Source: an uncultured Clostridia bacterium
Lineage (GTDB): Bacteria > Bacillota > Clostridia > Oscillospirales > Ruminococcaceae
DNA: 40,225 bases
Assembly (NCBI GenBank): GCA_947630655.1
Contig: CANRIQ010000002.1
Location: forward strand, 1-40,225
Reading direction: 5' to 3'
In this document: positions 9,181-17,637 of the stretch, one piece after another
How the letters are laid out: the number at the start of each line of letters is the position of its first letter
Position numbering within the stretch: the first letter of the stretch is position 1
Notes under the pieces: generated by a model
Database searches by the model: none
The model's input: only the letters and a program-made list of their open reading frames with translations
What the model was told of the DNA's origin: nothing
Made by a program: the position numbers and the translations under genes

Positions 9181-9209
9181 ATTATACCATAAAGCGGACA
9201 TTCTGTCAA
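9181..9209 (-). promoter_or_regulatory. Toxin promoter, unit 3
   Basis: On the minus strand: TTGACA, 17 bp, TATAAT. Confidence 0.85.
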
Positions 9210-9254
9210 TTTTTGTTTATTTTCTGAAAAATTTCACGCTTTTTCACATTTTTC

Positions 9255-9283
9255 TTGACAACGCAAAATTTTTGTGCTATAAT
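9255..9283 (+). promoter_or_regulatory. Promoter, array unit 4
   Basis: TTGACA-17-TATAAT. Confidence 0.85.
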
Positions 9284-9289
9284 GTAGTT

Positions 9290-9366
9290 GTGAGATAAGA
9301 AATGCTAGCAGCTTTCACACGATCACAAAAACATCCCCCGAGGGTGCCTCCTCGGGGGACTTTTTT
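9290..9366 (+). ncRNA. Putative orphan RNAII-like antitoxin RNA, unit 4
   Basis: Promoter; hairpin CCCCCGAGG-gtgcct-CCTCGGGGG (9335-9358) plus T run. Confidence 0.6.
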
Positions 9367-9382
9367 AAGTAGGCTCACCGGA

Positions 9383-9442
9383 TTAGTTGTCGCCGCCGAG
9401 CCATGTGCAGATAAGTTCAACGAACAAACCCGCTGCGACGGA
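9383..9442 (-). pseudogene. Toxin C-terminal remnant, unit 4 (SVAAGLFVELICTWLGGDN)
   Basis: Conserved tail; native start region replaced. Confidence 0.6.
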
Positions 9443-9556
9443 GCGGCAATGCCGCTTTCTCCCAACGTTATGTTGCATATCTTTGCACACTAATCTCTGT
9501 AAGGCAATAACGTTGCTGATTTGTTGTCCCAAATGTGGCATTCTGTCAATTTCCGA

Positions 9557-9590
9557 CACAAAAATCCCCCGAAACGTATTCGGGGGATTA
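9557..9590 (-). terminator. Terminator downstream of jag
   Basis: Minus strand: AATCCCCCGAATACGTTTCGGGGGATTTTTGTG. Confidence 0.8.
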
Positions 9591-9609
9591 TCTTTATCCA
9601 ACACTCAAA

Positions 9610-10617
9610 TTAAAGCTCAATTTTCCCGTAAAGCGTCGCGTTCTTTTCGGTATCGACAGTCTCTTTAGAAAACTCGCCTGCGTCGGCGTTCTCATCGGGC
9701 TGATATTGGCGGCGTTTGTACTCGCGCTCAAAGCTGGTAGAGAAACCGCTCGACTGGCGATAGCTTCTCGTAGACGCGCCGTCCGAGCGTGTGCGGTTTC
9801 CGCGCTTTTTGCCGTCAAACTTCGGCTTGTCTGCGTAAATAACAACCTTTCTGTAAGGCTCCGTGCCTGTGGAGCGGCTTGAAACGCCCTCGATCTCCGC
9901 CACGCAGCTGTGAATAATTCTGCGCTCATACGGATTCATCGGCTCTAAGGCAATTTTTCTGCCCTGCTTCAAAACCTTTGCGGAGGTCTTTCTCGCCAGA
10001 GCGTCCAGCGTCTCTGCGCGCTTCTCGCGATAGCCGTTGCAGTCCAGAGAGATCCTGCAAAAGCTCTCCTCGGAACGGTTTGAAGCGAGAATTGTAAGAT
10101 ACTGCAAGCTGTCAAGCGTTTCTCCGCGCTTTCCGATAACGATCCCCAGCTTATCGCCCTTTATATCAAGAACTATGTTGTCATCTCGTCTTACCGGGGT
10201 GATTTCAAAGCCCTCAAGCCCCAACGCGTGAAGCACATCTGTAAGATACTTTATCGCCGACTGCACCTTAAGGCTTGAATTTACGTCGAAATCCTCCGGC
10301 AGGGAAGCCTTTTCCTCTTTTTCCTCAAATTCCTCCTCCTGATGATCCCCGGCAGGCAAAACCTCATCGTTTGCCTCATTTGCGGCGTCTGCCTCGTCCT
10401 CATCGTTCTCCTCGTCCAAAACAGACGGTGCGGGCTCTTCCTTCTCTTTTGCCTCGTAGATCGCCTTAACTCTTGCCTCGCCCTTCATTCCGCCGAAAAG
10501 CGTCTTTCTGGGCTGTTCAAGTATCTCAAAATCGATCTCGTCCGCGCTTACGCCGAATTCCTGTTCGGCAAGCGACTTTGCCTCGTCAACGGTCTTAGCT
10601 CTGAATTCTTTTTCCAT
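9610..10617 (-). CDS. jag: Jag/KhpB (SpoIIIJ-associated) RNA-binding protein
   Basis: Jag-N (EFGVSADEIDFEILEQPRKTLFG), KH (VIGKRGETLDSLQYL), R3H (MNPYERRIIHSCV...VSSRSTGTEPYRKVVI); next to yidC. Confidence 0.95.
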   Translation of the reverse strand: MEKEFRAKTVDEAKSLAEQEFGVSADEIDFEILEQPRKTLFGGMKGEARVKAIYEAKEKEEPAPSVLDEENDEDEADAANEANDEVLPAGDHQEEEFEEKEEKASLPEDFDVNSSLKVQSAIKYLTDVLHALGLEGFEITPVRRDDNIVLDIKGDKLGIVIGKRGETLDSLQYLTILASNRSEESFCRISLDCNGYREKRAETLDALARKTSAKVLKQGRKIALEPMNPYERRIIHSCVAEIEGVSSRSTGTEPYRKVVIYADKPKFDGKKRGNRTRSDGASTRSYRQSSGFSTSFEREYKRRQYQPDENADAGEFSKETVDTEKNATLYGKIEL

Positions 10618-10640
10618 AATATTCCCCTTTCTGACGACGA

Positions 10641-12182
10641 CTACTCATCATCGTCGTCATCGTGATATTCCTCACCGTATTTCTCGGCGTCCTCACGGCG
10701 CGCCTGCGCGAGCTTGCGGCGATTGATTTCTTTCTGTTTCTGGCTTTCCTCGGCGGTTATTTTCGAGGATTTTTCCTTTGCCTCAATTACCTTGCCTTTG
10801 GCGTTAATTTCCGCGGCAGCCGCCTCTTTAAGCTTTGCGGGATTATACAGCTTGTTCAAAATAAGCGTCTGTATAATGCCGACAGCGTAGCTTATTCCCC
10901 AGTAGAAACCCGCGCCCGCAGGCACCGTATACGCAATCCACAGCGACAGCAGCGGCATAAGAAACAGCGTTATTTTCATAGGACCCATAGCCTGCGCCGC
11001 CTCGGGGTTGCTTGCGGTCATCATCTTGTTGGAAATGACCGTCTGAAGCATGGACATAATAAACGAGATTATCGGAATAAGCAGCAGCGGGAACCCGAAA
11101 TGATCCTTCGGCACCTGTCCCAGAGGAATTCCGACGAAATTCAGGTTGCCGTGAAGCTCCTCAAGCTCGGCGCGCGTTTCGGGGCGCACCGCGTCCTCGC
11201 CGAACGCGTCCTTATACGTGAACTTGTCGGTTACCGTGCCGAAGCATTCAAGCGTGTACAGCTCGCTTTGCATATTCCCCGCCGAAGCGAACACCGCGCC
11301 GTCCTCACTGCTTGCGGCATACGCGCCGTAGTGTATCTGCGCGTTTGTAAGAGCCTCCGCCGTGGACTTCGAGAAACTGTGCTCCGCGCGGAACTGTTCC
11401 TTCTCCTTTTCGTCCGTCATAGCGTCAAGCTGTGCGGTCTCGTCCTTAGTTATCAGATAAAGATCCGTATCGGAAATCTGCTTCTGCTTTTTCTTTTTAT
11501 CCGAGGTATCGGACGTATAAGCGTCGGAAATCGCGCTCTTAAACACCTTTTCCACGATTTCCACCGTCTCGGTATCCAGCTTTTTGAACGCGTTTATATC
11601 GAGAGCCTGCGCCCCCTCTTCGAGGCAGTGTTCGTTGTAATAATTTATGATGCTCTGCGCGTCGATAACTATATCGTCGTGCCGCAAAGCCGCTTTTTTA
11701 TTAAGCCCCACCACTTCATCGGGAGTTTTCGAGACCTCCTCGGCAAAAATGGAAGCAACCTCCACGCCGTAAGCCTCCTGAGCCATTACGCTTATTGTTT
11801 CCTTGTTCATATGCTCAATATGCGTTAAGGGCTTGTAAACAACGTCAATGACGCCGAACAGTATCAGAAACGACAACAGCATAGGACCGCACCCCGACAT
11901 GGGCTTGTACCCCTGCTGCTGGAGCTTTAAAAGCTCCTGCTGCTGTTTTTCGCGGTTATTTGCGTATTTTTGCTGGATTTCCATAACCTTCGGCTGGAAA
12001 ACCGCGCTTTTCGCAGAATCCTTCTGCTGCTTTATAGTAAGCGGCAAAGTCGCAAGCTTTACTATAAGCGTGAAGATAAGTATGGCGATACCGACGTTAG
12101 AGCAGATAAACCTGTAGATAAAATACAGAATATAGCCCAGCGGCGTACCGACCAGAGTATACAGAAATTGGATAACGCACAC
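10641..12182 (-). CDS. yidC: YidC/Oxa1-family membrane protein insertase
   Basis: TLVGTPLGYILYFIYRF...LPLTIKQQKDSAKSAVFQPKVMEIQQKY; position in the rpmH cluster; probable GTG start at 12182. Confidence 0.95.
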   Translation of the reverse strand: MCVIQFLYTLVGTPLGYILYFIYRFICSNVGIAILIFTLIVKLATLPLTIKQQKDSAKSAVFQPKVMEIQQKYANNREKQQQELLKLQQQGYKPMSGCGPMLLSFLILFGVIDVVYKPLTHIEHMNKETISVMAQEAYGVEVASIFAEEVSKTPDEVVGLNKKAALRHDDIVIDAQSIINYYNEHCLEEGAQALDINAFKKLDTETVEIVEKVFKSAISDAYTSDTSDKKKKQKQISDTDLYLITKDETAQLDAMTDEKEKEQFRAEHSFSKSTAEALTNAQIHYGAYAASSEDGAVFASAGNMQSELYTLECFGTVTDKFTYKDAFGEDAVRPETRAELEELHGNLNFVGIPLGQVPKDHFGFPLLLIPIISFIMSMLQTVISNKMMTASNPEAAQAMGPMKITLFLMPLLSLWIAYTVPAGAGFYWGISYAVGIIQTLILNKLYNPAKLKEAAAAEINAKGKVIEAKEKSSKITAEESQKQKEINRRKLAQARREDAEKYGEEYHDDDDDE

Positions 12183-12245
12183 TTCCTCTCTTCCGGCAGC
12201 ATCGCTGTCGGAATTTTTGTTCCACACAGAATTTATATCCTAAAG

Positions 12246-12542
12246 CTATTTCTCCGCGCCGTCCCACGGACCAAAACCGTCCTCGGTAACCTTCCTTGAC
12301 ACGGTATACTTTTCGGGGCGAAAGCAGAATTTCTCGGGAACGGGATCGTACCCGCTTTTCCCGAACGGATTGCACCGAAAAATTCTCCATAATGTCAAAT
12401 AACCGCCCTTGACCGCCCCGAACCTCCGAACAGCGGTAAACCCGTACTCGGAACAGGTCGGATAAAAGCGGCAACATGGCGGCAGGATCTTTGACAGCGT
12501 CAATTGATACAGCTTGATAATTCCTAAAAAAATATACTTCAT
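12246..12542 (-). CDS. yidD: Membrane protein insertion efficiency factor YidD
   Basis: YQLTLSKILPPCCRFYPTCSEYGFTAVRRFGAVKGGYLTLWRIFRCNPF. Confidence 0.95.
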   Translation of the reverse strand: MKYIFLGIIKLYQLTLSKILPPCCRFYPTCSEYGFTAVRRFGAVKGGYLTLWRIFRCNPFGKSGYDPVPEKFCFRPEKYTVSRKVTEDGFGPWDGAEK

Positions 12543-12901
12543 TGCAGTTTCGGCAGAACATTTCTGCTCATAAGATTGTAAATTTGCTGCATTTTAAACG
12601 TTGGCGTTTTTGCCCTCGCGACAAACACGAAATCAAATCGCCTGTTGGTCTTTTCCTTGAAAACCGGGTCGATAAGGCGGAAAGCTTCTCTTATTATCCT
12701 CCTTGCCCGATTTCGTTTGACCGCGTTTCCGACCTTCTTGCCCGTAACTATCCCAAGGCGGTTTTTACCCGCGCGGCGCGGCTTGATATAGCACACAAAC
12801 CCGCCGCATACGACGCATTCGCCTTTTTTGAACAGGTAGGTAAAATCGCGGTTGCTTTTAATGACAGCGTACCGTTTTCTTTGGTCAGGCACGGCAGTCA
12901 T
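12539..12901 (-). CDS. rnpA: Ribonuclease P protein component
   Basis: RNRARRIIREAFR motif; overlaps the rpmH stop. Confidence 0.95.
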   Translation of the reverse strand: MTAVPDQRKRYAVIKSNRDFTYLFKKGECVVCGGFVCYIKPRRAGKNRLGIVTGKKVGNAVKRNRARRIIREAFRLIDPVFKEKTNRRFDFVFVARAKTPTFKMQQIYNLMSRNVLPKLQ

Positions 12902-13035
12902 CAGTGAGAAAGTCTTTTTCTGCCCTTAGCGCGGCGGCGAGCCAGAACCTTTCTTCCGTTCTTGGTAGCCATTCTCTTCATAAAGCCGTGCTCGTGCTTT
13001 CTCTGGAGCTTTTTGGGCTGGTAAGTTCTTTTCAT
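12901..13035 (-). CDS. rpmH: Ribosomal protein bL34 (absent from the ORF track)
   Basis: Reverse translation [46 protein letters not shown] aggagg. Confidence 0.98.
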   Translation of the reverse strand: MKRTYQPKKLQRKHEHGFMKRMATKNGRKVLARRRAKGRKRLSH

Positions 13036-13281
13036 TTACGAGTTCCTCCTTGAAAAAATTCCCGCTTTTGGGATACAATTATCCCGCGCGGCTAACCATA
13101 CTAAAATATTATACTATTTTATATCCCCCTTGTCAAGGGGTTTTTGCAAATTTCAGCGATTTTTTCTTATAACAACAAACAAAAAGATAATTTTTATGCA
13201 AAAATTACATATCCGCCTCTTGAAAAATCGGAAAAAATGTGTTATAATCTTGTTGGGTAAATTAAAACCGGAGGTATGAAT

Positions 13282-14055
13282 ATGATACTTACGATTGACG
13301 TCGGCAACACAAACACCGTTTTCGGCGGGTTTGATGATAACGGCGAATACGCTTTTGAATCCCGGATTTCTACGGGAACCTTCCGCATGGCGGACGAATA
13401 CGCCATAACCGTGGCGGATATTCTCGATTTGTACAAAATCGACCGCTCGAAGATTACGGGGGCTATCATGTCGTCGGTTGTGCCGCCCGTCACGGTGCAG
13501 CTTAAAGCCGCTCTCGAAAAGGTTCTCGGCTGCCGCGTTATGACGGTAAGTCCGGGGATTAAAACCGGTCTTAACATACGCATTGACGAGCCCGCGTCGC
13601 TCGGCGCGGATATGGGGGCGGTGGCGGTGGGCGCAAAGGAGAATTATCCCCTGCCCGCAATAGTTATCGACCTCGGCACGGCGACAAAAATCCTTGCGGT
13701 TGACAAAACGGGGGCGTTTATCGGCGGGATAATCTCGCCGGGCGTGAAAATCTCCTCGGAGGCTCTCGCCGCAAAGACCGCCTCGCTGCCGCTTATCGGC
13801 ATTACAAACGAGCCGATAAGAAAGGTCATCGGCACAAATACCATTGATTGTATGCGGTCGGGACTGCTGTACGGGACGGCGTTTATGCTTGACGGAATGA
13901 TTGAAAGCTTTGAGCGCGAAATCGGCGAAAAATGCACCGTTATCGCGACGGGCGGATTTTCGGGAGTTATAAAGCCGCTTTGTAAGACGGACTTCATATT
14001 TGACGAAAATCTTATTATGAAGGGTCTTCTCGGAATTTACAGGAAGAACAAGTAA
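13282..14055 (+). CDS. coaX: Type III pantothenate kinase
   Basis: MILTIDVGNTNTVFG, GADMGAVAVGAKENYPLPAIVIDLGTATK, GGIISPGV. Confidence 0.95.
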   Translation: MILTIDVGNTNTVFGGFDDNGEYAFESRISTGTFRMADEYAITVADILDLYKIDRSKITGAIMSSVVPPVTVQLKAALEKVLGCRVMTVSPGIKTGLNIRIDEPASLGADMGAVAVGAKENYPLPAIVIDLGTATKILAVDKTGAFIGGIISPGVKISSEALAAKTASLPLIGITNEPIRKVIGTNTIDCMRSGLLYGTAFMLDGMIESFEREIGEKCTVIATGGFSGVIKPLCKTDFIFDENLIMKGLLGIYRKNK

Positions 14056-14143
14056 CTTTGGGGTCTGCGGGGTTTTTCCCCCCGTAAATATATACCCGCG
14101 GTACATCGGAATTAAGGTCCGAGTGCCAGCAAAGGAGTTTCTT

Positions 14144-14755
14144 ATGGAAGAAGCAAAAAACACGCTCAAAAAGAGCAAATTCGACACGAAAACAGTTGTC
14201 GGGGTGGGTATACTTACCGCTCTGGTCATTGTTTTGCAGTTCGTGTCAATGGGACTTCTTCGGTTCAGCACGTTCAGCATTACGCTGACGCTTATCCCCA
14301 TTGTCGTGGGAGCCGCGCTTTTCGGCTGGAAATGGGGCGCGTGGCTCGGAACGGTGTTCGGGGCGGCGGTGCTGCTTACGGGGGACGCGGCGACTTTCCT
14401 CGCGCTTAATATCCCCGGGACAATCATCACCGTTCTTGTCAAAGGCGCGGCGGCGGGACTCTGCGCAGGGCTTGCCTACAAACTGGTTGAAAAGAAAAGC
14501 GAAATCGCGGCGGTGTTTGTCGCGTCGGTGGTCGCTCCCGTTGTAAATACGGGTATATTTATAGCGGGCTGCTATCTTTTCTTTTTCGACAGCATTGCGG
14601 CGAGGGCGGCAGATGCAAATTACGGCGTTCTGCCGTTCATTCTGATTTTCTATGTGGGAAGTAACTTCTTTATAGAGCTCGGAACAAACCTTATTCTCAA
14701 CCCCGCGGCGGTTGCAATAATCCGACAAGGGAAAAAATCGTTTAAGAAAGCCTGA
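14144..14755 (+). CDS. ECF transporter S component (substrate possibly pantothenate, by neighbourhood)
   Basis: Six-TM S-component-like protein; SD aaaggag; next to coaX. Confidence 0.75.
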   Translation: MEEAKNTLKKSKFDTKTVVGVGILTALVIVLQFVSMGLLRFSTFSITLTLIPIVVGAALFGWKWGAWLGTVFGAAVLLTGDAATFLALNIPGTIITVLVKGAAAGLCAGLAYKLVEKKSEIAAVFVASVVAPVVNTGIFIAGCYLFFFDSIAARAADANYGVLPFILIFYVGSNFFIELGTNLILNPAAVAIIRQGKKSFKKA

Positions 14756-14766
14756 AATGAACACAA

Positions 14767-14799
14767 AAAATCCGCGTTTCAAACGAAGCGCGGATTATT
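14767..14799. terminator. Bidirectional terminator
   Basis: AATCCGCG...CGCGGATT with flanking A and T runs between convergent genes. Confidence 0.85.
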
Positions 14800-14801
14800 T
14801 T

Positions 14802-16028
14802 TTACATTATCGTATAAAACCCGTCCGGCGACAGCGTTACAAACCCGCAAAGCTCCAGATTTGTGAGAATTTCGGTCATTTCGCTGTAATCCGCGCCGAT
14901 TTTCTCGACAAGAAAATCAATGTCCGCGGGTTTTTCAAACAACAGCTTCAGCACCACCGCTTCATTCGGCGAAAGCTTCTCCAAAGCCTCGGCGTTGTCG
15001 GTTTTACGTTCCTTTTTCGTCTTTTCGGACTTCCTTCCCTTGCCGTCCGATTTTTCGGCAGTTTTCGCGCTTTCCTTGTGGTTTTTAGCCTTCGGAGCAG
15101 AATATTCGATAATTTTTCCCGCTCCCGAGGCGGGATTTTCCTCAAACGCCGCCATGCCGAACGCGTCGGTAACATCCGACGGAGAAAACACCGAAACCGC
15201 CCCGCTTCGTATCAGATAAGCCGTTCCCGAAAAGCGCGGCGACATAATGTCGTGCGGCGGTATGCAGAAAACCTCTCTGCCCTGCTCGGCGGCATGCGCC
15301 GCAGTGAGAAGAGAGCCGCTGCGCTCCGACCCTTCAAGAACCAGCGTTCCGTGAGCCATTCCCGAAATAATTCGGTTTCTTATGTTGAAATACCCAGCCG
15401 AGGATTTTGTGTTCGGCAAAAGCTCGCTTACCACCGCGCCGCCGTGCGAAACGATTTCCCGCTTTAAATTCGCGTTTTCGGCGGGATAATTTACCAAAAT
15501 TCCGCAGCCCAGCACGCCCACCGTTCTACCGCCCGCGTCAAGGCAGGCTCTGTGCGCCGCGGCATCTCCGCCCACCGCAAGCCCGCTTATTATATTCACT
15601 CCCAGACGCGCCAGACCCCCGCAGATGTATTCCGCGGCTTTCAGCCCGTACTCGGAGATGTTTCTTGTGCCGACAGCGGCAATCGTCAGCCTTTTGTTGA
15701 GCTCCGCAAGGCTTCCCGCCGCAAAAAGCACAATCGGCGGATTTTCGACGTTCTTCAATGCCTCGGGATATTCCTCGTCGTCAAGAGTTATAATTCGGAC
15801 ATAATTCTCCTCGCAAAGCCGAATAAGCTCCCTTACGGACTTCAGTCTCACCTCTTCGGCGCGGCGTTTCTCGTCGTCGCTTAAAAACGGGAGCTTTCCG
15901 TCGCGTATCTGCCGACAAGCAGTTTCGACATTATATTCGCACTTTGACAGAATAAAGTTGGTTTTCACGTTGTAGGGCTTCATCACCAGCAAAAGCCACA
16001 GCCACATTTCAAGAGAATTATTCGCCAT
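14802..16028 (-). CDS. dprA: DNA processing protein DprA
   Basis: AAVGTRNISEYG, SGLAVGGDAAAHRACL, GGAVVSELLP, FNIRNRIISGMAHGTLVLEGSERSGSLLTA. Confidence 0.95.
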   Translation of the reverse strand: MANNSLEMWLWLLLVMKPYNVKTNFILSKCEYNVETACRQIRDGKLPFLSDDEKRRAEEVRLKSVRELIRLCEENYVRIITLDDEEYPEALKNVENPPIVLFAAGSLAELNKRLTIAAVGTRNISEYGLKAAEYICGGLARLGVNIISGLAVGGDAAAHRACLDAGGRTVGVLGCGILVNYPAENANLKREIVSHGGAVVSELLPNTKSSAGYFNIRNRIISGMAHGTLVLEGSERSGSLLTAAHAAEQGREVFCIPPHDIMSPRFSGTAYLIRSGAVSVFSPSDVTDAFGMAAFEENPASGAGKIIEYSAPKAKNHKESAKTAEKSDGKGRKSEKTKKERKTDNAEALEKLSPNEAVVLKLLFEKPADIDFLVEKIGADYSEMTEILTNLELCGFVTLSPDGFYTIM

Positions 16029-16060
16029 TTTACGTCTCCCGAATTAAAACAAATTGCCGT

Positions 16061-17383
16061 TTACACCGCAAGCACTGCGCACCCGAAAGCAGGCAGCGTG
16101 TATCCCGAAAGCTCCTGCTTTTCGCCAGTGAGGAGGTTTTCGGCTTCTCCGCCGCGGTTCAGGTTAAACGTAAACGGCGCGCCGTCCGCGTTTATCACGG
16201 TAATAAGCGTTTTGCCGTCCGCCGTGCGCGAAAACGCATACTGGCGGTTGGTAAGCTGCACCTGCTTGTAATCGCCCTGCGAAGCGGCGGGGTGATTTTT
16301 CTGTATCTCTGCAAGCTTATTTATAAGCTCGCACATATCGCGGTGACCCTCCGACTTCATCTTTTCAAGGTCGAATTCGGGACGAAGAGCGTCGTCGCCG
16401 CCTCCGCGCTTGTCGCCCTCTATGCCGAACTCGCTTCCGTAGTAAACCGACGGAATTCCCGGCATCATAAACATAAGCGTGTAAATAAGCGGCAAATGCT
16501 CTTTCGTTCTCAGAATGGTCGCCACGCGTGTAACGTCGTGGTTGTCGACAAACGTATAAAGGTGCTTTCCTCTGTACAGGCACCAGTTTTCGCTGCCGAA
16601 CTGGCGGTTGATTGAATGTGCGATTTCAAACATATTCATATCATTGAACGACGAAAACAGCCCCTTATAGCACTCGTAATTCGTAACGCTGTCAAGCATC
16701 TGGTCGTTCATCCACTGGTTGTAATCGCCGTGAAGCGTCTCCCCGAGCAGGAAAAAGTCCTCCGCCAGCCACTTGCAGTGCCCGCGAAGCTCCTTTAAAA
16801 AGTTGTGGTCAAGGCAGTACGCCACGTCAAGCCGCAGCCCGTCAATGCCGAATTCGTTTCTCCAGCCCGTGATACAGTCCTTTATGTACTGCTTTACCTC
16901 GGGGTTGTAGAGATTGAGCTTTACAAGCTCGTAATGCCCTTCCCAGCCCTCGTAGTAGAACCCGTCGTTGTAGCCCGAGTTGCCCTCGCGGACATGGAAC
17001 CAGTCCTTTTTCGCGCTCCCGAGCTTGTGCTCGCGAACGTCCATAAATTCCGTAAAATCGCGCCCGACGTGATTAAATACGCCGTCCAGCACCACTCTTA
17101 TACCGTTTTCGTGAAGCGCGTCGCATACCTTCTTGAAATCCTCGTTTGTCCCGAGACGGCGGTCGATAGTCTTGTAGTCGATAGTGTCGTAACCGTGCGC
17201 CACGCTCTCGAACACCGGACCGAAATATACGGCGTTGCAGCCAAGCTCTTTAATATGCGGAATGTCGTCGATAAGCTTTAAAATCTTATGTGACGGCTCG
17301 CTTGTCCTGTCGTTTACACGGGGACAGCCGAAGTACCCGATAGGGTAAATGTGATAAAATACCGCGTTTTCAAACCAGTTCAT
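16061..17383 (-). CDS. GH13 alpha-amylase-family enzyme
   Basis: VVLDGVFNHVG, DGLRLDVAYCL, FLLGETL, FVDNHDVTR regions. Confidence 0.9.
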   Translation of the reverse strand: MNWFENAVFYHIYPIGYFGCPRVNDRTSEPSHKILKLIDDIPHIKELGCNAVYFGPVFESVAHGYDTIDYKTIDRRLGTNEDFKKVCDALHENGIRVVLDGVFNHVGRDFTEFMDVREHKLGSAKKDWFHVREGNSGYNDGFYYEGWEGHYELVKLNLYNPEVKQYIKDCITGWRNEFGIDGLRLDVAYCLDHNFLKELRGHCKWLAEDFFLLGETLHGDYNQWMNDQMLDSVTNYECYKGLFSSFNDMNMFEIAHSINRQFGSENWCLYRGKHLYTFVDNHDVTRVATILRTKEHLPLIYTLMFMMPGIPSVYYGSEFGIEGDKRGGGDDALRPEFDLEKMKSEGHRDMCELINKLAEIQKNHPAASQGDYKQVQLTNRQYAFSRTADGKTLITVINADGAPFTFNLNRGGEAENLLTGEKQELSGYTLPAFGCAVLAV

Positions 17384-17527
17384 AAGTCATTTTCTCCTTA
17401 ACGGTGAATTTAAAAATAATACTTTGTAATTATACCACATTTCGCCAAATTTGTCAAGTTTTTGTGCAAAATATATAAAAGTTTTTAGTGAAAATATATC
17501 AAGTTGAAAAAATTAACAAGAAAGTGG

Positions 17528-17556
17528 TTGAAATGTTCTTAAAAAAGTGATATACT
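17528..17556 (+). promoter_or_regulatory. Promoter of the GGDEF/EAL gene
   Basis: TTGAAA-17-TATACT. Confidence 0.65.
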
Positions 17557-17637
17557 TATAGTAGACTACAAGGCTTTTCGGTTTAGTGCCTTGTAGGGGG
17601 GATTTTTTTTGGCTTTTTCTTAAGAGGTGCGTTTTTT

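Larger units (their letters stand above)
8232..9545. repeat. Tandem array of four ~340 bp units, each with a + strand sRNA promoter/hairpin and a convergent Fst-like micro-ORF (one intact, three decapitated)
   Basis: + strand -35 boxes at 8232, 8569, 8907 and 9255; conserved CCCCCGAGG hairpins; recurring minus-strand tail AGLFVELICKWLDGD. Confidence 0.85.

Noticed and set aside
8232-9545. CRISPR array or simple transcription-terminator repeats
   Set aside because: Units are ~340 bp, not 25-40 bp repeats with unique spacers, and each has promoters plus a conserved micro-ORF tail, fitting convergent RNA modules.
8319-9668. Track ORFs in the array (8319..8726, 8617..8805, 8630..8917, 9302..9493, 9387..9668)
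   Set aside because: They read through the promoters, terminators and antisense of the peptide tails; similarity among them reflects DNA repetition, and they lack SD sites.
10662-11828. 388-aa + strand ORF opposite yidC
   Set aside because: Low-complexity, R/H-rich antisense frame typical of high-GC codon shadows; yidC on the minus strand is unambiguous.
13036-13281. oriC next to rpmH
   Set aside because: No DnaA-box cluster (TTATCCACA-like) seen, and dnaA is absent.
13153-14442. 429-aa minus-strand ORF opposite coaX and the ECF gene
   Set aside because: Covers two confidently assigned + strand genes; composition is shadow-like.
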